Assembly (NCBI RefSeq): GCF_000002995.4
Contig: NW_025062475.1
Coordinates: 5,264,687-5,328,686 of the forward strand
DNA length: 64,000 nucleotides
From: Brugia malayi
Taxonomy: Eukaryota > Nematoda > Chromadorea > Rhabditida > Onchocercidae
Direction: 5' to 3'
The notes under the pieces were generated by a model that saw only the letters and a program-made list of their open reading frames with translations, ran no database searches and was not told the DNA's origin. The position numbers and the translations under genes were made by a program. Every line of letters begins with the position of its first letter. Within the stretch, counting starts at the first letter, position 1. Below are positions 40,308 through 51,244 of this stretch, piece by piece.

Positions 40308-41069
40308 ATGCCTACACCGGTACGTACGCCAAAGGCGCGAACAGTTCGTCGTATTCCGCCTGTGAGACGTAACATTCAACCTAAAATAGTGCATTCAGTG
40401 CGGTATGATTTCCGTCAACACCAGATAAACATTAAAGTTTCGAGTGAAATCCTCGTCATTTCTTTTTTTATGATTTCCGTCAACACCAGATAAACATTAA
40501 AGTTTCGAGTGAAATCCTCGTCATTTCTTTTTTTATGATTTCCGTCAACACCAGATAAACATTAAAGTTTCGAGTGAAATCCTCGTCATTTCTTTTTTCA
40601 ACTTTTTAATATTGATATTAGTATAACTCAATATTTAAAATTTCAAAAGAATCTAAATACAAATTAATAGTTAATTACTTTTGCGCATCATTTCCTACTA
40701 TTAGCAATCTTCGATTTCCCTCCGTTTCTGATTCAAGTAATTACAGAATATTTTAAGTGAACAATTTTTGATAATATATGACATGGACTCATATATTATT
40801 TCAGACGTCGTCGTCGTCGTCGTCGTTCACCTTCACCAATTACTGATTTACGCTCATCACATTCATCCAACAGCAGTAGTAGCAGTAGTTCACGTTCACG
40901 TTCATCACGAAGCCATAGTCATAAACATAAGCGATCAAAAAAACGTCGTAATTCATGCAATTTACGCTCAAATTGTGTGATGCCACTTTATGGTACCAAT
41001 GGTACTATGATAGTTGGTTATGTACGACCGTGTCGTACCGGTGTCAGATTATGGTATTTAAATTGTTGA
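40308..41069 (+). CDS. Small Arg/Ser/Cys-rich basic protein, possible sperm chromatin protein
   Basis: I do not recognise a named family. Two exons, 40308-40402 and 40805-41069, join in phase: exon 1 ends in CG, and the first base of exon 2 completes an Arg codon. The product is 119 residues. Residues 1-31 are basic with Pro (MPTPVRTPKARTVRRIPPVR). Residues 32-39 are eight consecutive Arg, then SPSP, a Ser-rich run, RS/SH/HK dipeptides and KRSKKRRNSC. The last 35 residues contain four further Cys/Gly-rich positions and end WYLNC. RS and SP motifs suggest a nuclear, phosphorylated, nucleic-acid-binding protein. Because it lies about 1 kb from the MSP cluster, a protamine-like sperm nuclear protein is an inference worth testing; an SR-type splicing protein is the alternative, though no RRM is present. 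The intron starts with a 65-bp tandem repeat. Confidence 0.7.
40404..40598. repeat. 65-bp tandem repeat, three copies, in the intron
   Basis: Copies begin at 40404, 40469 and 40534, each starting TATGATTTCCGTCAACACC and ending CGTCATTTCTTTTTT, nearly identical. The array starts one base into the intron, at the T of the GT donor. Only the first copy is preceded by G, so only one donor GT exists. Confidence 0.97.
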
Positions 41070-42107
41070 AATTTTTTTTTTATTAATTTTTTAAATTTCT
41101 TCTCTATCTCTAAGCTATGAAATTATTATTTACAAACAATTTTCAGCCATCGAAATGATTTAATAACTAAATGATTTGAGCGAATCAGAAGAAAAAGATG
41201 TTGGAAATGTTAACAAAAGAACAATCATGATTTCTTATCATGATTTCTTACTAATTCATAATTCTGTAACGCAATATTTTTTTCTGATTGATAACAACTG
41301 AACGTAATAAAGTGCCAAATTTCGCAATCATTTCTAGTAAAAGGAATTGAAAGATAATTTTGTAACTTGAAAAAAATTTTTTTCAAACTTTTACATAATA
41401 TTTTTACATCTTACATAATATTCAATAAAATTGTTGTATGTCATATCATTTCGATCAAATAAATTTTATTCTCACAATCCTATGTTTTGATATTTCATTC
41501 CCTATTCTATTTCACCTAACTAAAGTACTTTTATCTTATTCACTAATCAATCTTTTAACTCCTTTGGAATTTCTACATTTAGTATTTGATCGTATCAGTT
41601 CAATACAGCTGATTATGTTCCAATTTCATCAGTTCGACATTTACATTCACACTGTATAAAAATCTTCCCTCATATCTCGATTGAAAAACGAAATTATGAA
41701 TAGAACATAAAGTTCGAATTTAATTTTATACATGTAAATTTGAACCATACACAAAATTATTTAGCCTTTAAAAGCTATAAAAGAAATATGTGCTTATTTT
41801 ATTCGAAAACGAATGAATTATTGAAACTATTTTTGTTAAAATGTGAATTGAAGAGGATAAAAAATGAAGATTGTCACCTAAATGATAAAGAATGATTGCG
41901 AGATGAATAAGAATTGCAGTATCTTATTGGGTTGACGGAATAAATTATTTTGACTCAAACATTAATCATCAAAATCACATCGATTTTATACTTTGCTGAG
42001 CACAGATGATTAATATTTTATTTGAAATGAAATGAGAGGAATATATTATTTAGCAGGAAATGATCAGATGATCATAATTATATTCCTGTCGTATGTGTCC
42101 AATCGTT
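41070..42107. other. Intergenic between basic protein and MSP genes
   Basis: No gene was recognised. A 73-codon plus-strand frame at 41438-41659 is rich in Ile, Leu and Phe and has no support. The stretch should hold the 3' ends of the two convergent flanking genes. Confidence 0.5.
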
Positions 42108-42613
42108 TTAAAGATTGTATTCGATTGGAAGGTTCTTGCGACGAACCATGCCATCGCCCTGGAACCATTCGCGGCGGAACTGTTTCGCAGCGCCATCCGG
42201 TGTGTTTGTCCATTCGATGGTAATACGATCGTTGTTGATGTCTTCCTTCGATGCATCGAATGTGTCACACGAGACCGCCATGAGAACATTCTCCTTTGGG
42301 TCCAGGACGCCACATGGTGGGTCAACACCTAGACGGCGCATATTGGTCGTTTTAATAGCCCAACCAATGCGACGACCACCGGCATTAGTAATCTCAAAAT
42401 TTTATTATCATCAAAAATGATAACAATTAATTTCTTCTATCTGAGATAGTTTTGGTTTTAGTGGTACCACATCTTTTATTAAAACATGATTCTATTCCAC
42501 CAGTATAAGTATACCTTAATGTGATATGTATGTTTGTCATCGTACGGGGCATTGAAGACAATCTTTGACCCCGGTTGGGTATGGATATCACCCGGTGGAA
42601 CCGACTGCGCCAT
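42108..42613 (-). CDS. msp: Major sperm protein, copy A
   Basis: MSP is the cytoplasmic immunoglobulin-fold protein whose filaments drive amoeboid sperm crawling in nematodes; released MSP also signals oocyte maturation. Exon 1 is 42515-42613 (33 codons) and exon 2 is 42108-42392 (94 codons plus TAA), with a 122-bp phase-0 intron. This gives 127 residues, the family length. The protein starts [20 protein letters not shown] and contains [32 protein letters not shown] and [19 protein letters not shown]. The exons are far more GC-rich than the surroundings. An acceptor-like TTTGGTTACAG lies just upstream of the start. The gene differs from copy B at two internal positions only, and their introns are identical. 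Confidence 0.98.
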
Positions 42614-44227
42614 TGGGAAAATCCAGTAGCGTTGCCGCTTGACTGTAACCAAACAAGCAACTAATATGATTTTTTATAGCTAACAGCAGCTTTTATGTAA
42701 CTTTTTATTTATAAAAAATCAGCATAATATAATTGTATGCACAAATTAATTTCCAAAAAAATGTTAATGAAAATTTTAAGCTGAATAAATGCAGTCTATT
42801 TAAATTTGTTCATTTGTAATTTAACAGAATATAATGTGAAGGTAAAGAAAAATTTATACAAGTTATAACTCCAGCAATTATCATTTTGCTATTTGCATGA
42901 ATATCCAAATTTGATATGAAGTTACTATCTTAATTTTTAATATAGTTCGTGTAGATTTGAAAGAATTAATCAAATATATATTTGTATTTGATGAATGAAT
43001 AAGTGTTTCCATATTTTTTGGAAGTATATTTTCATTAATGTTAGCAATTTAACTAATCTTGATGCTACTTCACAGAAGTGATAAATGATAAGATGATAAG
43101 AGTTTGGAATAGAAGCAAATAGCTGAATAACTTAAATAATGTTATCAACTAATTTAGATAAAATGGGATATAGTAGTTGAAATGAAATAAAATAAGCGTA
43201 AAATTAGTGGAGTAGATTTTCTGCAATAGAAATTAACCAAAAATTAAGATATTATAATTTATTATTTCTTCTCAAGAAAAAATTCATTTTTTGAATTTAT
43301 TTATGATAGTTTTTTTCTCTCTTTCCCTTTCTTTTTCCATTTAGGAGAATAAGTTCAAATAGAAAGAAACGTCAAATTGATCAGTACAATGGTAGTTTTT
43401 AAAATGAGATATTTCTGTAAATAGAACATACAAATGCAAACAAAAATTCACGTAATGAAAGAATTACGCCTTTCTAAAAATTTAATACGATCTTATTTAA
43501 ATAAAACCTGTTAAATAATAGTAAACAGAGAGAGAATTAAACTAATTCAATTTTTTTCCATAATTTTTATAAGTATATTTTTGGCAATGTTAGCAATTTA
43601 ACTAATTGGTACGTTAATAAAGTTTGACTTGAAGTTCTTGTTAATAATTATTATTTATTATCAGTTATTCTTTAATACAAAATAACTTCAGCTTTCATAA
43701 ATTACATTTTCTATTGACTCATCATTACTTTCACTTTTTTTTCTAATCAAATTTCATCATATTAGACTAATTATTACCATCTCTTCTCATAATTTTATGC
43801 TATGTTCAACAAATGATATCTATCATAAAATAAAAACTTTAAATTAGAACAAAGATGAAAAATCTTACTACTAGAAAAGTACTAGACTACTAGAAAAGGA
43901 TAGAAAATAGAATAGAAATAAAAACCTAGAATAAAAAATAAAATGAGAATTATAGAATAGAAATAAAAAATTAGAAAATAAATTGGAATAAGAATAGAAA
44001 ATATGATCACTTTTGGACAGCTATCATAAAGGTTATAAGAATGCATTTAAGGACAGAATTCATTTGAATTATTTGATTATTTTTGAACGATAAGTAATCA
44101 ATAATATGTAATTAGTCATGCTGATAATTTTATCATTCTGTCACAATTCAATTCATTTATTCCACTGATATTATACAATGCGGATTGAATTCAAATGATT
44201 ACAATTGTGATGCAACATTATGCATTT
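42614..44227. other. Intergenic between MSP copies A and B
   Basis: AT-rich with no gene seen. It holds the copy A promoter and the copy B 3' end. Diverged copies of a segment around AAGTATATTTT and ATGTTAGCAATTTAACTAAT occur near 43,023-43,060 and 43,570-43,605. The flanks of A and B do not resemble each other. Confidence 0.55.
44156..44161 (-). terminator. Poly(A) signal of MSP copy B
   Basis: AATAAA on the minus strand, about 67 nt downstream of the copy B stop codon. This is a normal position for a nematode polyadenylation signal in a short 3' UTR. Confidence 0.6.
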
Positions 44228-44733
44228 TTATAAGTTATATTCGATTGGAAGGTTCTTGCGACGAACCATACCATCGCCCTGGAACCATTCGCGGCGGAAC
44301 TGTTTCGCAGCGCCATCCGGTGTGTTTGTCCATTCGATGGTAATACGATCGTTGTTGATGTCTTCCTTCGATGCATCGAATGTGTCACACGAGACCGCCA
44401 TGAGAACATTCTCCTTTGGGTCCAGGACGCCACATGGTGGGTCAACACCTAGACGGCGCATATTGGTCGTTTTAATAGCCCAACCAATGCGACGACCACC
44501 GGCATTAGTAATCTCAAAATTTTATTATCATCAAAAATGATAACAATTAATTTCTTCTATCTGAGATAGTTTTGGTTTTAGTGGTACCACATCTTTTATT
44601 AAAACATGATTCTATTCCACCAGTATAAGTATACCTTAATGTGATATGTATGTTTGTCATCGTACGGGGCATTGAAGACAATCTTTGACCCCGGTTGGGT
44701 ATGGATATCACCCGGTGGAATCGACTGCGCCAT
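44228..44733 (-). CDS. msp: Major sperm protein, copy B
   Basis: Same structure as copy A: exon 1 is 44635-44733 and exon 2 is 44228-44512 with a 122-bp intron, 127 residues. It differs from A by Val5 to Ile (MAQSIPPGD), one synonymous change, and synonymous differences packed into the last four codons. The intron sequence is identical to that of A. Upstream, on the minus strand, TATAAAAGGATATAAAA lies about 65-85 nt before the ATG and GGGATAAAG about 25-35 nt before it. This resembles the GATA-type and TATA-like elements known in C. elegans msp promoters. It faces copy C head-to-head. Confidence 0.98.
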
Positions 44734-45181
44734 TACGAAGAGGGAAGGTGCACTACTTTATCCCAGCAGCAAAATCATAAAGCATAAAATATGCTTGTTT
44801 TATATCCTTTTATAGTTACAATTATTACCATTATTATTTGCATAAATGTGCAAAAAAAAAAAAGTAAATTTTATATTTTTATATGCAAATTTTGGATTAA
44901 AATTCACTATTCTAGAAATTTACTTGCAAACTGATTGCTGTAGTAAAACAAAATATAACAATGAATAAGGAAAATAATCAAGAAAAACATTTTTTAATTT
45001 AAAATCTGCATTTCTCTTCAAAATATTACAATTTTAAGTTAATATTTTAGATAAAATCATTACAAATTATGCAGTTCCTATTCGCTATGTTAATATTTTG
45101 ATGTATATATAAATGAAAAATATTAACCATTTCGCATTGTTCACTGAGAAAAAATCTGCAGTAAGTAGATAGAGGAAGAAT
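44734..45181. promoter_or_regulatory. Divergent promoter region between MSP B and C
   Basis: The interval is 448 bp between the start codons of two divergently transcribed MSP genes. On the B side it has TATA-like sequence (44799-44816 as read on plus) and a GATAA element near 44,756-44,761. On the C side AGTAGATAGAGG lies just before the ATG. Nothing coding is seen. Shared use as a sperm-specific bidirectional promoter is inferred from geometry and family knowledge. Confidence 0.55.
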
Positions 45182-45699
45182 ATGGCGCAATCGGTTCCAC
45201 CTGGTGATATCAACACCCAACCCAGCTCTAAAATTGTATTTAATGCACCTTATGACGATAAGCATACTTATCATATTAAGGTGACACTTACATCTATGAA
45301 TTATTTTTATGATATTTTTAATTGCAACTAAAATGCTCCGTATTTCCTGCACCATAGATACCCATACATACTCAGTTTTTCTTTCAACTCTATGCTATTC
45401 CTTCTTTTTTTCAGATTACTAATGCCGGTGGTCGTCGCATTGGTTGGGCTATTAAAACGACCAATATGCGCCGTCTAGGTGTTGACCCACCATGTGGCGT
45501 CCTGGACCCAAAGGAGAATGTTCTCATGGCGGTCTCGTGTGACACATTTGACGCAGCCAGAGAAGACATCAACAACGATCGTATTACCATCGAATGGACA
45601 AACACACCGGATGGCGCTGCGAAACAGTTCCGCCGCGAATGGTTCCAGGGCGATGGCATGGTTCGCCGCAAGAATTTGCCCATCGAATACAATCTGTAG
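45182..45699 (+). CDS. msp: Major sperm protein, copy C
   Basis: Exon 1 is 45182-45280 and exon 2 is 45415-45699; the 134-bp intron ends in a CTTCTTTTTTTCAG acceptor. The protein has 127 residues. It differs from A and B at His11 to Asn, Gly15 to Ser and SK to AR in the [11 protein letters not shown] segment. Codon choice in exon 1 and the whole intron differ from A/B, so this copy has not been recently converted by them. AATAAA at 45764-45769 lies 65 nt past the stop codon. Confidence 0.98.
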
Positions 45700-45763
45700 T
45701 AACGATGATGAAAGCAATAATAATGACAAGTGATATTAATAATAATATTATTGTCAATTAACA

Positions 45764-45769
45764 AATAAA
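45764..45769 (+). terminator. Poly(A) signal of MSP copy C
   Basis: AATAAA 65 nt after the TAG stop of copy C, the expected position for a short MSP 3' UTR. Confidence 0.65.
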
Positions 45770-48700
45770 GTAATATTATCATCATCATTTTCATCTTGCA
45801 GTTCAAACTAAAATACTCGCTGTATCTGATTTTAACATGTAAATATTTTGAAGTAAATGATAATAAATGAATTATAGTGATACTTTGAAGTAGTGACCAA
45901 GTTGGTGTAAGCAATATCCGGCAATGTTTTCAAAAGTTTTAAATGATAATCACTGGTAATAATCAGTTGTAATTTAAGCAATTTACTAGTGATAACTAAT
46001 AATCATAACTGATGACCGCTAATTATTTTACTGCTATAATCTACATAGTAATCTGTAGTTTTCGTGACTGATATCGTCATTATTGCTATACTGTTTTTAT
46101 TACATTATTATTCAATGCTAGCAATATCACTCGTATCTGAGAAACTCAAAAATTCTAGTGTGAAAGATAGAAATGAATTTAACAAATCAAAAATTGCCAG
46201 TGAAGAAATCATTTGAGATTTGAGAAATGTTGTTAATTGAGAAGAAAATAAAAAATCAAACATTTAGAAATAAGCAAATTTAAATAATCATTAATGTCCT
46301 TTTTTCTACAAATGTTAAATTCATAACAGTCCTCTAGACTTTTTGTTCATTTCTTTATATATATAGAATGCAAACAATTAATGGCAACGAAAATTTTAAA
46401 GAAAAAAAAATTGGTTGCTTATTTAGGGAACTAGGCATTTTTACTAGAAAAAAGAGTTGAATTTCGAATGATGTGTTTTTAGTTTTATCTTTAGTATCAT
46501 CTTTGATATTGGCAAATTTCTGAATTGAAGATTCCATCAGATATAATATAAATTTTACAGATTTCCTTTATTCCACCGCAAATGAAATTATTATTATCTT
46601 TCCTTTGAAACTGAAAGAAATATATTTTTATTTACTCGAAATTCTATGAAGTGTCTGTTAGTATTATTTTTTTTTCCGCCATGAAATAATCTGATTTGAA
46701 TCCATTTGTGATAATAATAATAACAAAAGAGAAAAATCAAGTCCATCCGATCGTATCATCTTCAAATAATGGCTAATGATACTTATCATTTTGATAATTA
46801 ATATTAATTTTGCAGACATCTCCTTGTCTTGGTGAATAGCTTGTTGTCTTTGTGAAGCTACGGTCTATTCTGGTGATGGCATAAGCCTTTTAGGTTAGCT
46901 AAAGGCTCGGTAAGCGTATTCATGGGTAAAATTAACTCGTTAGCTTTGGGACAATCTCCTAAGATAACTCTAATTTCAAATCTAGGCAAAACTTGTTAAC
47001 CTTTCGAAGCCGTAAGTCTACTAGAAAAACAGAACTAAAATCGGAGGATTTCAGTACTATCATATAAGCCTGCTAGCTTTGACATACAATCTACTCTTCA
47101 GAATCATGAACTAGCTACCATTATCACCGATGACCTTTGAACGTTTGACCAGCTTCGCCTCACCTTCAAGATGGAAGATTATCCCTTCCATATAATCTTG
47201 TTTTATGACAAATCTCTACTGGCTGGCACAATACATGTACCTTCAAAAAGGTATAAGAAAGTATTTTCTGAAACAATCTCCTTGCCTCAACTACCGCCAG
47301 TGGTATAGGTTTGTGAAACGAGGAGATGAGTCATGAATTCATCTTTTTGTTACATAATGTTTCATTCATGATAATTAGTATTTCATCTGATCATCGTTTT
47401 GTCACGTATTAACTTCACAGGAAGAGAATATTGTACATTGTTGAATGTAATTTCTGCTTCATTTTCAATAATGTTTTTAGTAAATTTTAGTAATGATAAC
47501 GGATACGGAAGTTTCTGGTTAATAGAATTTGGATGAACGATGGTAATGGAATTGGAATAACGTCATAGGTGATGATGACAATTATCATCATTGTAGACAC
47601 ATACCTTATCATTGACATAATGGCTCGGAACAACTGAAACTGAAAATTTGTTTTACGAGGTTTTGTTTTAACTGAGTGGAGTAGTAATTCCACTGACTTT
47701 ACATTGTATAAAATGATTGTTGCCATCATTTTTTTTTTTTTTTTTTCATCTGAAATTAAATGATTAATTCTACTTATGATATAACAGAAGAATTTGGCTC
47801 AAATTTAACTAAATGATTATTTCTTCTTTCTTCCAAATGTAATTCAAAGTTGTATGTATTCAGGAGTTATCAACAACAACTTAGAATATCATTTTACTTG
47901 AAGGAGTTTAATTAAAAGTATTGAAGCATATTTTGCTGAAATTTTAGTAAATTGTACAATAAATTTTTAAAAGTGCAATTCTTGTAAATCATCTCATTGA
48001 TAATTCAGCGATATTCAACGAAAAGCAAAGAAGGAAGAAAAATAAACAACAAAGAAAAAGAACAAATTATAGATGAATCGTAGAAAACAGTAGCTATTTA
48101 AAAATAAAAAAAAAACACAAGAAAATTGCGTGAAAGGAAAATGAAGAAAAAAGAATAGGAAATTCAAAAAAGGGCAAAAATCACAGATTGGTTTAAAGCG
48201 CATAAATAGTGATCATTTCAAGAATAAAATAAATTATTTACAAAGAAACATTCAAATAAATTATCAGAATTCCGTTCCTTGAAAATTTAAAAAAATTGTA
48301 ACGAGTTGGAACCGTTATCAAATGTTATACCAGCAGCTATAAATTGAAATAGCACTGAACTAAAAAAATTTTGTTATATTCATATGAAATTTACATTTAA
48401 ATAAAATTATTGATGGAAAAGTAGAGAAAAAAACTGGAATGATAAAGATAGAAAAATGAAGTACATTATAGTGATAATAATGTAACAATTGAGATCATCA
48501 TAACAATAGAGATTACAATAGATTATAAACAAGACAGATATCATATAATTTAAATTAAATCTCATTTGGAAGCTATATGATAATTTACATTTGGATGAGT
48601 AAATTCATTTTAGGCTTAATAAATGAAAATTAATCATATCTTGCTGTATGCATATAATAATAGTATAATAATCTCATATTTAAATGAAATGAAGGATATG

Positions 48701-49257
48701 AATAAAAAAAATGAAAGCAAACAAAAAATTTTTGAAATTTTGATGAGGACTGTTGAAATAAACTATTTAAGATAAGTTAATAGCTATATTTCTATCAAAA
48801 AAATTAAAATGAACGTTAATTAATCCAGCATGTTTTTCTCCTAGCAAGTTTTATTAAAATCTTAAGATGTAAACAATTTTATTAAAATAATTTCAAGAAT
48901 TTTATTAAAATCTAAAGTTGAAACTTGGATGAAAAGTTTAACATTCAAAATCAAGGAAACAGAATTTGAAAACAATTCCATTTCATACTTTCCTATATGC
49001 AATCTTTTTCCTTTAGAGATTTGTTGAGAGATTTGAAGTATAAAATACAGTGATAAGCTATCCAATAATATTAAAACAATTCATGAAAGGAAGAAAGAAA
49101 CAGATAAAATGAGAAATGAAAGTAAAATATACAGATATGAATTGGTTTATGCAAAAGAATATTTTAGTAATTTCAAGATGCATTAAATAACTCTTAATGA
49201 ATAAATATAACATGCAAAAATCATTTGTAAAATTTTTGTAAAGTAGAAATTTATGAT
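45770..49257. other. Intergenic between MSP C and cytochrome b561
   Basis: No gene was assigned. An island of balanced composition at about 46,815-47,330 stands out from the AT-rich surroundings. Within it a plus-strand frame from ATG 47171 to TAG 47306-47308 (45 codons, starting MEDYPFHIILFYDKSLL) has a protein-like composition. It could be a degraded coding remnant or unrelated. The remainder is low-complexity A/T-rich sequence. Confidence 0.5.
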
Positions 49258-51213
49258 TTAATCAATATTTGTCAAACGATGTAATGTTTCCTCTTCCGGC
49301 AGTGGTTGTCGACGCCATCGCGGATTCAAGATGATTAGCAAAATACACAAAACAAATATAAGAATGAAAATACCAAGTAACGTACTGAGAAATTGTTGAC
49401 TACACAATACGTGATTAACTGTCCAACATCTGCAATAAATATTCTAATTTTTGATTTTAGAAGGAATGAACTTTATCGTTTGAGTAAAATGATGCATTGA
49501 AAGTTTATTCAGCTGTACACATTTTTTCTTCTCAATAATTAGACATAAATAGATAATAAATTTACATATGCCTAAATATTACTAATCTATGAAAATGAAA
49601 TAAAATTATAAAATTAGAATGAAAATGAATATATCATGCAATGATAATTTTAACTTTATTTACTTATGATGCCATGCAGCTTGCTCAGAGATACCCATTA
49701 CAGCAGTAATTGCAAGAAAACATAAGATGATAAGACCGAATGCTTGATGATATGGAAGTATAAATTGACGCATCGGTACACTCAGTCCAGGGAAGAAGAA
49801 TGTTAGGAAACCGAAGAAGTACTAAAATAAGACAAAAGTAACAAATTGCAACAAATTATATTCATAAACATTTTTATTATTAACTATGTTAGTACTTTTA
49901 ATAATGTAATAAGAGATTTATTGATGTTGTTTTAATCTAATTACTTTTTCTAAAAAATAAAGTAATTAAAATTGACTTTAAATCTAATTTTAATCACATA
50001 CTAAAAGTTTCATTTGAATACAGTAAAGAGTTTGAAATTATCATTAAACTCCTTCATTTGTTATACTTGAAACCTTCAATCCTGAATTTATCACTAAAAA
50101 GTTTCAATTTTTTATTTGTCATACAATTATTTCAGAGAAAAAAAATCAATAAATATTCAAAAAAATCTTGTACCTGAAGGAAAAAAGCAATGACAAAAGT
50201 TAGACCAATCCATGAATGCAATGAATATAAATTCGGTAACGGATCCGGTTCATCTTGATCATTTCGATGATTATTATGTGAATCAAATACTGCTTTCAAT
50301 GCAACCACAGCAAAGATAAGTACCAATGTGTGTAATATTAAATGAAGCAATTTGGAGAAACGCTTTCGCTCATGTCGAAAAATTCGATAGACCAATATTC
50401 CTAGAAGTAAAATATATTAAAGTGAAATATCTACAAATTAACTTAATAGAGCTCAGAAGAGCTGAATAAAATATTTGCGTTACTAGCTATAATGATTAAC
50501 AAAAACGAACAGGAATTTGTCTTAATCATCAGTATTTATTTTAAAAAAGGACGAGAAAAAAAGAAAAATTATTCGGATACTAGCATTAATTTCATGATAA
50601 TGATAATTAGTCATGACCAATGATCAATAATTAAGATATTATCATGAAACATATTACGTATATAAAAAAAAGTGAGCTCACAAAATAATTATCTTGAAAA
50701 TATAAATAAAACGATCAAGATTAAACAATTATTTGTTTAGTGCAATTTGTCTAAGTTAGAAGAAAAAAAAAAGACTACCATCGCCAGCTAAGAAGATCAT
50801 GCCTATTACCATGAATGTTGGATGATAGTGAAATTGAAGGCCAGTTGTAAAGCCATCTTGAAAACCAGTCATCCATATTGCAACGAGAAAAACTGCACAA
50901 ATGCCTAAAATTTAATGCGAATTTAATGCAAGAAGAATCTGAATTGAAAAGTTAAAAAGCAATTGAAAAAAATAAAAGAAAGGATGAAAGACAGTTTTTT
51001 TGGAAAACATTTGCTTTATTTCTTTTCGCATTTCATACATCAAAAATTATCAGTATATTTGAAAAATAATAATGAAATAATTAACATTAAGAAATGTGAT
51101 TAATTGATATTTAGGTGCTAACCAAAAACTTGCGAAGCACCAACAATAATGTTGAACAAACGCACACTTTGATGATCACTCAAAATTTTGAATGGTTCTT
51201 GAAACAGTGACAT
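49258..51213 (-). CDS. Cytochrome b561 family transmembrane reductase
   Basis: This is a six-helix b561 protein expected to pass electrons from cytosolic ascorbate across a membrane to ferric iron or monodehydroascorbate. Exons are 51123-51213, 50779-50904, 50174-50400, 49664-49821 and 49258-49429, all in phase, giving 257 residues. The four heme-ligand His are His58 (FHYHP), His92 (KLLHLILH), His134 (LYSLHSWIG) and His173 (LPYHQAFG). The spacings 58-92 (34) and 134-173 (39) match the family. The loop between His92 and His134 is longer than in vertebrate CYB561, with an Asn/Asp/Glu-rich insert around 113-127. Other family marks are [17 protein letters not shown] and MGISEQAAW. The C-tail is basic then acidic. 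Tandem acceptors (AG at about 51,236 and 51,244, minus strand) lie 23-31 nt before the ATG, suggesting a spliced leader. The exact paralogue (Dcytb-like, lysosomal or other) is not resolved. Confidence 0.93.
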
Positions 51214-51244
51214 AGTTCAAAATAAAAACGCTGTTCTGAAATTC

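Noticed and set aside
40404..40598. Possible CRISPR-like or satellite array
   Set aside because: Three direct 65-bp units without spacers inside a nematode intron; it is a plain tandem repeat.
42050..42660. Several overlapping frames on both strands (also 44218-44540 and 45411-45914)
   Set aside because: All are shadows of the GC-rich MSP exons in other frames; only the 127-residue spliced MSP frame is conserved.
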